Shown here: one piece after another, positions 39,801 to 51,800 of the stretch | Layout: every line of letters starts with the position of its first letter | How positions within the stretch are numbered: position 1 is the first letter of the stretch | DNA from: Stichopus chloronotus | Lineage: Eukaryota; Echinodermata; Holothuroidea; Aspidochirotida; Stichopodidae | Assembly: GCA_021234535.1 (NCBI GenBank) | Contig: CM037832.1 | Span: forward strand, 8,997,575 to 9,061,574 | Length of the DNA: 64,000 bases | Reading direction: 5' to 3' | Notes under the pieces: generated by a model | What the model saw: the letters and a program-made list of their open reading frames with translations, nothing else | The model's database searches: none | What the model was told of the DNA's origin: nothing | Position numbers and translations under genes: made by a program

Positions 39801-42800
39801 AGGGGCTCATTGAGTTGATATCAGTAAAGATTGCGGTGATTTTGAAGTATACAAATACGTGACAATACTCACAATCAGCATAATTAATCAAGTTTCACAT
39901 CCAATAGTTATATGAAAACTGTCAATTTTTTTCGAATTTTTGACCGTTGCTTGCTCTGATTCTGTGCATGTGAATGTACTAATGTGAAAATGTCTGGTCA
40001 CAAAGTTTCAGAAACCAAATTTAATCGTCGGTTACTCACTTATTAATGTTCCAACGTATGTAAAACTTTAGGATCCTTTTAGTTTGACTGTTTGTCATCA
40101 GCATGTGAAGGAAACTTGACCGGTTTGGAAAAATTGAGTGAATTTCACAAAACAACTCAATGAGCCTCTTTAAAGACTCAGTCTGAAACTTACGGTGGAA
40201 GATATCTCAGCAACTGAATGTTGCTTGAACTTCAAACTGTTGGCATTGGTATCTCTTGATGAGTATGTGATCTATATCCCGTTTATAGAGGTCAACGTTC
40301 TTGTGAAGTCAGCGGAGGTCATAGTTCCAAAACATTGTAAATTAAGACTGATATCCCAGTATGCTAGATCTATACTAACTGTTGACATTAATCGCTCTCG
40401 ATGACTTCAGTGAGGGATCTGTAACACATGTACACACAGTGTCTCTACAAGACTTAAAGTGATTGCGTGTGTACTGAAAAACCAAAAAGATAAGATCATG
40501 TTTGATCTGAACTATTTCTTTATTTTTAAATGTACACGCGAGGTTGCACGTGAACGGACTATGTCTTTCAATGAAGGAAAATGGCAGTAACTACTTCGAA
40601 AAGCAATGGGATTGGCATAAAAACAGTAAAAAACAGAAATCATATTTGAAAATTAACGGTTCTTACTATAACCGCCTATGTAATGAATATCCAACAGTAC
40701 AGGTCTCACTAGTGTATCAAAATCATACTACTCCAGTCATCGCTCCTTGGTAGGTATCAGGAATTGTAGTATTTGGTGAAAGAAACACCGTATTTAAAAT
40801 AACCCACGAACTGAACACAACCTTGCCCGCTGTGTCAGTGATCCTGAGTTGGTAACTGAATATTCAATACTAGTATACTTCCCATTGGCTTGCTCAAAAA
40901 GCACGCCGTTGATTTGAATGAAAGCTGTCAACTACTACATTATCGTATTCTACACTTTCTGTCGTTATGGTAGAAGAATTTGAAATCATATGGCAAAATT
41001 AACCAACTGAAACTTACTTATTTTCCCAGATTGTCTGAATGGTGTAATTAAAACCCTTACCAAAATTTTGGAGATGAAATTTCAATGGTTTTACTTTTTG
41101 CCTAAGCACGCAATCACTTTAAGGTGTTTGAACTTTCAAATTAGTATGTATTGTTCTTCATTTTCCATGAATATTGATGAAGAATCTCAAAGTCATTCAA
41201 CTTCTGGTTTGGTTATTCCATACACTTGACAATCTGCAAGGTCTTCTGTACTTGTCTTTTGGATCATCTAGAAATTACTTAAATGAGATAGCTCATGGTG
41301 TTAATTATTTTTGGTGCTAATTAATGCATGCCAAAGTTTTCAGTGTTCGCGTTGGTACTGAGTCAGTTATCTGGGTGTTCGGGTACCCAACTGAACATAT
41401 GGGCGCCCAAAACTCATTTAAACAAATGGGGTCCCATTTGAATCAAATTGGTGAAAGAAACAGACCCACCATGATTTTGTGGGAAAAAAAAGAATGATCT
41501 CTTTTGGAATTAAGTTCTTTGAATTTGAATAATCCGAAAGCTCACATCCCTTGAAATTCCATTTTTTTTAGATCAAAGATTTTGCAGAACTGAAATCATT
41601 CAGTGCCATAGAACCTTCGCTGTGAACGTAACTTAAGAATTGAAAGGACTCTAACATTGCGAAAGTTCAGTCAGAAAAAAAGTCATTGACATCACCTTAG
41701 AACTCAAATTCTCCATAAAATGTCACAAATGTCATGTAAGACAAACTATGTTACATAGATTTTGACCCTAAAATATACAAAAGTGTTTCTTGGAAACAAG
41801 TAAAAAGGAACAAGAATCATATCCTAATGTGGCGAGATGCATAGCGAATAGCCTAACCACATAGGCGACCTGCGTATTTTATCAGATCTAAAGGTGAGCA
41901 GCAAACTATCTGTAAGCTATGGAGTGACGTTATTTAAAGAAATGTTTAAATGATAATTATCATTTATCAGTCCTAATGGCTTTTAGTATTTAGATTCAAG
42001 GTTTGTATTTGTTGAAGGATGGCTTTATGGAGGGACAGTGACAGTGCTACATGTGAAGACCTACACAGGCTGCAGTATGGGCTATTATGTGTCATGTTTG
42101 TGTTTTCATCATTCAAGGCTAGGTTAGGGCTAAACTTAGGGTAGTCTTATTTCAGGAACTTGTAATCCGACTGGGTAGTGCACGTGAGCAGGTCCCCACT
42201 TCCAGTTTTCGCTACCCGACTCAGCAATGATACGTGTTATTTATATGCAACCACTACGAAACCATGTAGATGTATGTAACTCTCCTCCAGCTTACACTGA
42301 TTTCATGGTAACTGATGAAAATCAGAAAATTTAATAATTTGAAGTGAGAATATTTTTTTAATACTATCAAATTGATGCAATCCTTCAGTGACAGAGGGCC
42401 ACTGAAGATGAAGGTACTTGATACCGCTCTACATCAGAAATTTATGCCTGTCTTAGAATCTGTCATCTCTTGCCTGCATTGAGTCAATAATGCTGCGACG
42501 TAGATCTCAACGCCGAAGTACTCTTTTCATTATGGGCAGTACACATAGCTCTTGCCACAGATAATCTGAAAGTAAAAGTTCATGGAGATTTATTTGTATT
42601 ACTCTTCTTTTGCAATACAGCGGTTGGTGTAGACAACATTCCTCCAGTTATCGAAAATTGCCCTACTGCCCCTATTGAAGGAAATGTCACACTTGATCGC
42701 CCATTCGCTGAAGTTTCTTGGCCACCATTAGTGGTTACTGATAATTCAGGACTTCCAGTTGAACAGGACTCTGGCCCAGTAAACAACTTTGGATTTTACC

Positions 42801-45800
42801 CAGAAGGCCAAAATACTGTGAGGATCGTCTTTTCGGATGCTGCCGGCAATGAGGCAGTTTGTGAATTCACCATCAATGTTGTCTTAGGTATGACATAAAT
42901 GAAATTCTGTACTGCATTCAACAGTTATTTGAATTCAAATGATTGGAAAAAAGTTTAGTTTCATTTGCTGGGTTTCATTGTCGCATTTGGCAGTGATTTA
43001 AGGTAACAGGTTACCCTCGGGAATGATTCTCATCTCTGAATATTAGTGAAATTGTGGGAAATAGCGACAGTTGCAAGATGTACAGTCCTTCCACGAACAG
43101 TTGTAGGCCCTCTTTTCTTCTTTACTAGTAAGTGTGATGATAAGAAGAAACTGTAACCGCTCATAATTACAAGAGGGCTAGAGGCATGTATGCTAGTGGG
43201 AGTTTTGTTGTAAATAATGCAATAATGCAGGGTTATGCTTGCATATCGTAGGTTTTATAAGACACTGATATTAACACATATCTTTTGTAATTTAGGCCCT
43301 GACTCCACTTCTGTTTCAGCTTTTACTAATTAAAATAAGTTTGAAAACGGTTCATTGCCTCTCCACTTATTTTGCATTGTTGTTTGCAGTTGGTGTTGTC
43401 GATGCCAACCCGCAGCTTACTTGCCCAACAGCTGTTGCAAGTAATGCATTGGCCACCCAGGGAGGAACCACTGTGAATTTTGATACTCAAGTCTCATGCA
43501 CAGATGATAATAGTGTCCAGAGTTTAGTCTGCACACCACCCAGTAACTCCTTCTTTGATTTTGGTACAACCCCTGTCACTTGTGTTTGTACAGACAATGC
43601 CGGTAATACAGATACCTGCACATTTGTGGTGATCGTTTCAGGTAAGGATACAGCATCAAGACAATAAAAGACATGAAGTATTGATCCCATACATATTTCC
43701 TTTGTAATTCAGGCACTGACTCCACTTTAGGGAACACCAAAAGGGCAAGCTCACATTGTTGTTTAAACTTACATTGTTGATTAAATTTGTATGGTGTCTT
43801 TAACTTACGTTGATGTTAACACTATATTCTTGTTTTAGTTGACATTGTTCTTTCAACTTAAATTGTTGTTTCAACTTACATTGTTGTTTTAACTTACAGT
43901 AGGTTGATGTTCAAAATTACGTCAGTGATCTTTAAACTTATGTGAGGGATGTTTAAACTTACGCTGTTGTCTTAAGTTACGTTGCTGTCTAAGGTCACTC
44001 TGACTGCAGTGCTGTCCAAGGAGTTAATCCCGTGTAATAAAGTTCATGACGGTTTGGAAAGAAATGTGAGGCTGGATTTATGATGAAGAGGCGTCAATAC
44101 ATAGCAGTGTTACGGCACTGCATATTATACTGCACTAACCTGTTCGACCTCGCCAGTCCTGTCTTGTTTATTATCAGGCCTTGGCCCGCCAACTTGCTAT
44201 GCATTTGATTCATATTTGCTTCACATTTCGTAAGAAAGAGAACTAAGCAACGGAGGAGTCACAGAATGTATAGGCTAGAATATCAACAGAAAGTTTGACA
44301 ACTCGGAAGAAAGGGATAGGTGCTTCGAAATCATAATCACACCAACTCGCAGTCTTAACTATAGGATACAATTCAATGTATAGCCCTTTAGTATGATTGT
44401 CATAATTGATATATTACAGAGGTTTAATTTTCAAGTGCCAGCTGTCATAGAGTGAGAAAAATAGTAAGCCCACCAATTTCAAAGTAATTATCTTTGTTCA
44501 TCAAACACCAAGCAAAGAGGCATTCAAAGAAAGTAAATTGATGTGTTCCATGTACTATGGCACTAGCAGAATTAAACCAAAGAATTATATTTGTACCAAT
44601 TTAATACTTTTTCACTGTCTTGTACTTTCTACCTAATTCAATACTCAAGCCTCGTCTCCAAGATTCAACTGCAAGAACCATGCATACAACCATCCTAAGT
44701 AACTCTGGATCCATCCCATAATTTAAGCATACCTAATAATGTCACCACATCAAAGGACAAGTAAAATACACTGAACAAGCTTTGTTGAAATGTTTGGGCT
44801 ATTTTGATGTCTGTAGTCTCATTACTAGTAAACTTGGCAGTTCGGTTCGCAAACCGTCCGCAACTGATTAATACCTCCTGATTATGTAATTGATAAAATC
44901 TTGTAACATTCCATAACAGGCTTTAGCTGTGGTAGCTGTCATGATTGAGACTCAACATTTCAAAGCTAAAAATGGTTTGAAAGTCTCTTTTCTATGCCTG
45001 CAGTGGACAAAGATCAGGGTGTCAACTAGCTAATGACTGGACATAACTGTAATCACTGTAAAAAAAACCAAACAATCAATTTACCTTGTTGGATTGGTAT
45101 CTGAACTAGTCAGCTTAATATCATTACATTGTCAAAACAAGAAATACCTTTTCAGAAAATTGCGTCACTGTTCACTTTGGAAGAAATGCTGAAGATATCA
45201 CTTTGCATAAAAAAATTCACATTTACTTATACTTTGAAAGAAATATGTGGATATTTAAGTTATCCCATAAGTACATGAATTGTTCAAAAATTGAATATTT
45301 ATCAAATAATTCTAATTTCAAATTTTTGTGCTTGGTTAAACTACGTTTAACATAACATCCACTGTGCCACGTTCCATCGAGTTTAATATGTTGTTGAGTC
45401 AACGTTGAGTAACTTCAGGAACTTGACACTGATTAAGATATGTTCAGTTTGAAACAAACATCGTGTGATTTCACAAGTGAATAATTACCAAAAAAATAAA
45501 AATGAATGAATGAAAAGCCACAGGTGTTTTCATTATTTTTCAGATGCTGATCATGAACGACTTTTCATTCCCCTTGGGCTTATTAAACATCTTTTAAAAT
45601 TTACACCATTGGAACTTAGAAGAAAAGAGTAAAACTTATCGAAAACAAAATATACTCACTATTGAGTTTTATTTTTGGCCTCCGGGGCCATCGTTTATCA
45701 GTAGGCTTTCTTTATTATTATTATTATTATTTTTTATCAATTTCCGTATTGTAGGGCACAGAGATCCACGATGGAAATACCCCCTTGGCCGCTGCCAGCC

Positions 45801-48800
45801 CACAGGACTAATGTTACAAATATTTGAAACATGGTCTGAGCGCTAAATTACTAAAACTACGTTGACCATATGTAACAATACTGTGCCAGATGCCACAAAG
45901 ACCCCCAAATAAATGCAAACTATCCAATATGTGAATTTATTGGGTTGCATGTTATAACCATGCACATACGCACAGACATACTGGCCAGTGTGTGTTAATT
46001 GGAACATATCATCACAATATATGAGCCAATATACAGAACATACTGCAGCTTAGATACTACCTAGGTGACTGTGGCAGTAATCCAGCCGACTCTATTTATC
46101 GTAAATCCATCGTCACATTTCTTTGGAAACTGTCGCAAACTTTATTACACATGAGTGAACTTCCTTGAACAGTTCTGCAGCCAAAGTATCCCTCGTGGCA
46201 GACGATTTTTTTTTTTTCGTCCGACTTATCACTATGGAAACACTATCTTCCTATGTAACAGCAACACAGTAGCCATAGAGGTGCAATGCAGGCTACGGCC
46301 AAAGTGGCTTAAGACATCAGCGTAAGTTTAAACAGCAACATAAGCTTAATCGTTAACGAAAGTTTAGACATCAATGTAAGTTTAAACATCAACATGAGTT
46401 TATACATCAACACGACTTTAAGCAATAGCGAAAGTTGAAATAATAACGTGGAAGTTTAAACATCAACTCAATGTTAAACAACAATGTGTAATTATAAACA
46501 ACAACGTAAGTTTACATAATAACGTAAGTTTAAACAACAACATAACTTGAAAAAACAATGTAAGTTGAAACAACAGCTTAAATTTAGACAATAATGTAAG
46601 CTTAAACAACAATGTTACTTTAAACAACAACGTAAGCTTGCCCTTTTGGCGTTCCATACCACTCCTGCTTCAGCTTTTACTGTTAAAAAAAGTTTGAAAA
46701 CAGTACATTGATTCTCCACTCATTTTCATTATGTTTCCAGTTGATGTTGTCGATGCCAACCCACAGCTTACTTGCCCAACAGTTATTACAGGCAATGCAT
46801 TGGCCACCCAGGGAGGAACCAATGTGAATTTTGATGCTCAAGTCTCATGCACAGATGATAATAGTGTTCAGAGTTTAGTCTGCACGCCACCCAGTAACTC
46901 CTTCTTTGGTTTTGGTACAACTCCTGTCACTTGTGTTTGTACAGACAACGCCGGTAATACAGATACCTGCACATTTGCGGTGATCATTTCAGGTAAGGAT
47001 ACAGCATCAAGGCAATAAAAGACATGAAGTATTGATCCCATACATCTTATGTAGATGTGATATGTGGTCTGGCAACCATCTCTTATGAAAGGTTACTCAA
47101 TGCTGTACCGTGTATTAAATGGTAGGATACTGCACGGGGTTACTGCAATTGATACATGAGGGCACATCCAGAGTTCATCCAGCGATAGCTTTAACCCCTG
47201 AGAGTACATTACCCTATAGTTCATGCACACATCTGAAGTTGATTAACCTTGTTTATACATGACAAGATTTTGATAAAAAAGATGAAGGCAAAAGAAAGTT
47301 TGAGTTTGTGAACAGTTGCTTTTTTATTGGAAATAAACCATGGGAAAAGAAAAGATAAACAAGGTTCACAACATGTTAACAATGTTCATGTGTGGTAGAC
47401 AAGGTACCATCATTGTTTTGTGTAAGATAGCAGACGAAAAACCACTGTCAATTAACGTTTTTATGTAGTCATCTGCCGGTGATTTTTTATTCCTTGCCGA
47501 AGGCAGGTAAGGAATCTATGTGGTGGTGATGGTGTGTGTGTATTTGTGTGTGTAAGTATGTGGGTGACACCTTGGCGATTGCTCAAGGAGCGAAAGTTGT
47601 TTGAACTTCAAAGTTGGTGTGTACAGGGTAGGTAGTCCATAGAGAGAAGGTGGAAGAGGGAGTTTATACATCAATGTGACTTAAAACCATAGCATAAGTT
47701 GAAATAATATTGTAAGTTTAAACATCAACTTAATGTTACACAACAATGTGTAATTTTAAACAACAACGTAAGTTTAAACAATAAGGTAAGTTTAAACAAC
47801 AGTGTAATTTGAAACAACAACGTAAGCTGAAACAACAGCCTAAGTTTAAACAGCAAGGTAAGTTTAAAACAACAATGATACTTTAAACAACAACGTAAGT
47901 TGAAACAGCAATGTAAGCTTGCCCTTTTGGCGTTCCATACCACTCCTGCTTCAGCTTTTACTGTTAAAAAAAGTTTGAAAACAGTACATTGATTCTCCAC
48001 TCATTTTCATTATGTTTACAGTTGATGTCGTCGATGCCAACCCACAGCTTACTTGCCCAACAGTTATTACAGGCAATGCATTGGCCACCCAGGGAGGAAC
48101 CAATGTGAATTTTGATACTCAAGTCTCATGCACAGATGATAATAGTGTACAGAGTTTAGTCTGCACACCACCCAGTAACTCCTTCTTTGGTTTTGGTACA
48201 ACTCCTGTCACTTGTGTTTGTACAGACAATGCCGGTAATACAGATACCTGCACATTTGCGGTGATCATTTCAGGTAAGGATACAGCATCAAGACAATAAA
48301 AGACATGAAGTATTGATCCCATACATCTTGCGTAGATGTGATATGCAGTCTGGCAACCATCTCTTATGAAAGGTTACTCAATGCTGTACCAGGTATTAAA
48401 CGGTAGGATAATGCACAGGGTTACTGCAATTGATACATGAGGGCACATCCAGAGTTCATCCAGCGATAGCGTTAAGCCCTGAGAGTACATTACCCTATAG
48501 TTCATGCACATGTCTGAAGTTGATTAACCTTGTTTATACATGACCAGATTTTGATGAGAAAGATGAAGGCAAAAGAAAGTTTGAGTTTGTAAACAGTTGC
48601 ATGTTTATTGGAATTAAACCATGGGACAAGAAAAGGTAAACATGGTTCACAACATGTTAACAATGTTCATGTGTGGTAGACAAGGTACCATCATTTTTTT
48701 GTGTAAGATAGCAGACGAAAAACCACTGTCAATTTACATTTTTATGTAGTCATCTGCCGGTGATTTTTTATTCCTTGCCGAAGGCAGGTAAGGAATCTAT

Positions 48801-51800
48801 GTGATGGTGATGGCATGTGTAAGTATGTGGGTGACACCTTGGCAATTGCTCAAGGAGCGAAAGTTGCTTGAACTTTAAAGTTGGTGTGTACAGGGTAGGT
48901 AGTCCATAGAGAGAAGAAGGTTGAAGAGGGAGTTTGTACATCAGTGTGGCTTTAAACCATAGCATAAGTTGAAATAATAATGTAAGTTTAAACATCAACT
49001 TAAAGGAGAAGGCAAGTCAGGACTTTTGGCAATGTTAAATGAGAGACTAACATATGGGGAACACCATTACCAAATTTCAGTTAAATACGTTCCTTACTTT
49101 CCAAGATATTGCAATTTGAACATTGATAAAAAATTATCAGGAAGCTGCCATTTTGAAATTGTGATGACATCACCAGACCACATGTGATTGAAAAGCTTTT
49201 GTTTTTCTTTATATTTCATTGTCAATAAATTTTAACAGTCATGCATAGATTCAAGTCATAGTATTAATGATTTGATTATTGCATGATAAACCTCAGAATT
49301 TTCAACATAAAATGTGTACAAGTGTGTTTTGGATTGATAGAAATAATAGGTAAAGAATATAAAGAAATGAATTAAAATTTTGGCTATCAGTGGTTATGTG
49401 ACATCATTATTCGACTTACTCAAGTTGTTTTACATTCAACTTAGGCAAAAATGGCAGCACCCTTCTCTGAATTTCAAAAGTGTGTAACTTGGACAGGAAA
49501 CAATATCAATGAATGAAACTTTGGGAAGATGTTTGTCAAACACGTCTGCTTCATTTTGATGAAAATATTCCCAGGGTTTCCTTCTCCTTTAATGTTACAC
49601 AACAATGTGTAATTTTAAACAACAAGGTAAGTTTAAACAATAACGTAAGTTTAAACAACAGCATAACTTGAAACAACAACGTAAACTGAAATAACAGCCT
49701 AAGTTCAAAGAGCAAGGTAAGTTTAAGATAACAATGATACTTTAAACAACAATGTAAGTTGAAACAGCAACGTAAGCTTGCCCTTTTGGCGTTCCATACC
49801 ACTCCTGCTTCAGCTTTTACTGTTAAAAAAAATTTGAAAACAGTACATTGATTCTCCACTCATTTTCATTATGTTTACAGTTGATGTCGTCGATGCCAAC
49901 CCACAGCTTACTTGCCCAACAGTTATTACAGGCAATGCATTGGCCACCCAGGGAGGAACCACTGTGAATTTTGATACTCAAGTCTCATGTACAGATGATA
50001 ATAGTGTTCAGAGTTTAGTCTGCACACCAACCAGTAACTCCTTCTTTGGTTTTGGCACAACCCCTGTCACTTGTGTTTGTACAGACAATGCCGGTAACAC
50101 AGATACCTGCACATTTGTGGTGATCATTTCAGGTAAGGATACAGCATCATGACAATAAAAAACAGGTAGTATTGATCCCATACATCTTATGTAGATGTGA
50201 TATGCGGTCTGGCAACCATCTCTTATGAAAGGTTACTCAATGCTGTACCGTGTATTAAATGGTAGGATAATGCACAGGGTTACTGCAATTGATACATGAG
50301 GGCACATCCAGAGTTCATCCAGCGATAGCTTTAACCCCTGAGAGTACATTACCCTATAGTTCATGCACACATCTGAAGTTGATTAACCTTGTTTATACAT
50401 GACAAGATTTTGATAAAAAAGATGAAGGCAAAAGAAAGTTTGAGTTTGTGAACAGTTGCTTTTTTATTGGAAATAAACCATGGGAAGAGATAAACAAGGT
50501 TCACAACATGTTAACAATGTTCATGTGTGGTAGACAAGGTACCATCATTGTTTTGTGTAAGATAGCAGACGAAAACCACTGTCAATTAACGTTTCTATGT
50601 AGTCATCTGCCGGTGATTTTTTATTCCTTGCCAAAGGCAGGTAAGGAATCTATGTGATGGTGATGGTGTGTGTGTATGTGTGTGTGTGAGACACCTTGGC
50701 GATATCTCAAGGAGGGAAAGTTGCTTGAACTGCAAAGTTGGTGTTTAGGTAGTCCATAGAGAGTAGGTGGTCCTCTTCTTTTTCAGGCAGTTCAAAGGTC
50801 ATTTTAGATCACTACATCTGAATGTATGAAAAACTATCAAGGGAGATATCTCAGCGACCAAATGGTCCTGGAACTTGAAACTGTTATGATTGATAGTACT
50901 TAATAAAAAGGTGAAATGTGTCATTTTTTGTTGAGGTCAAAGGTCATGTGAGCTCAGTAGAGGACAAAGTTTGAAAACCTTGTAAACACAGTATCTCAAG
51001 GAGAGAAGGTTCTTGAACTTCAGTGTTCTTGTGTTCATAGTCCACTGTGATTAGATGATTCCTATTGTTTTTCATTGAGGTCAAAGGTCATTTGAGGTCA
51101 CCAGAGCTTATAGTATGAAACCCTATATCTCAGCAATTGAATGTTGCTGGAACTTCAAACTGTTATCACTGGTTGAACGTAATGAGTGGATATGTCTGTC
51201 ATTTGTTATAGAAGTCATTTGAGGTGAATTACCAAAGGTCATTTGAGGTCATTTGTCAAAGGTCAATAGATAACGTAGTTTGAAAACTTTCTTAACACAT
51301 CTCACGGAGGGGAAGATGCTTGAACTTCAAAGTTGGTGTGTTGGTAGTCCACTGTGAGTAGATGATTCCTGTTGTTTTTCATGGACATTAAGGTCATTGG
51401 AGGTCAGCATAAAAGGACTTATGATGTTCAACATACTGTACTGTATGGGTTGACATGAATGAATATATAATAAGCTCTATCATTCCAAAGATCTGTCCTG
51501 GATTCAAAAGCCCTATGTGTGATACTTTGGAAGTGTTACATGTCCTAAATGTGAACATATGAATACGTAAATGTCACTCATATTAAGAAAATAATGCACA
51601 TTTTTTTCTCATACAGAAAACAACTTAAAATAGCTCTTTACATTTATCCCCTTCTCTAAGCAATCAGTGAATATGCCTGTTGCAAGCAACTCCCTCTCAG
51701 GATTTACAGAATACTTTGTTTTTGCCATCATAAAGGCTCCCAAGGGAGAAAAACACTTTGTTTTCACAATTACAGACCTTTAGGCACAGTTTCTTGTCAG

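Larger units (their letters stand above)
38625..40340. repeat. Satellite array with DR1 (AGGTCAAAGGTCA) cores
   Basis: Tandem, degenerate units of about 110-160 bp have the plan: GAGTAGATGATCCC, TTGTTTTTCAT, AGGTCAAAGGTCATTTGAGGTCACCAGAGG, then ATCTCAG/CAAC-TGA and TTGAACTTCAAAC. Perfect 13-mers lie at 38823, 38950, 39085 and 39767; degenerate ones at 38717, 39247 and 40289. Two MITEs interrupt the array. The 13-mer is the consensus DR1 site of HNF4/RXR-type nuclear receptors; function here is not shown. Confidence 0.8.
37947..42620 (+). other. HYR intron 6 (4.7 kb, GC-AG)
   Basis: Contains a TG-rich patch (38040-38070), the main DR1 satellite array (38625-40340) carrying two family iv MITEs, and the intact family ii MITE (40458-41118). 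The remainder (41.1-42.6 kb) shows nothing recognisable. Confidence 0.65.

Noticed and set aside
46463..49859. Minus-strand frames rich in LLFKLTLLF at 46463, 47725, 48768 and 49551
   Set aside because: They translate the tandem 18-20-bp foldback arm repeats; they have no domain and are open only because the repeat lacks stops.
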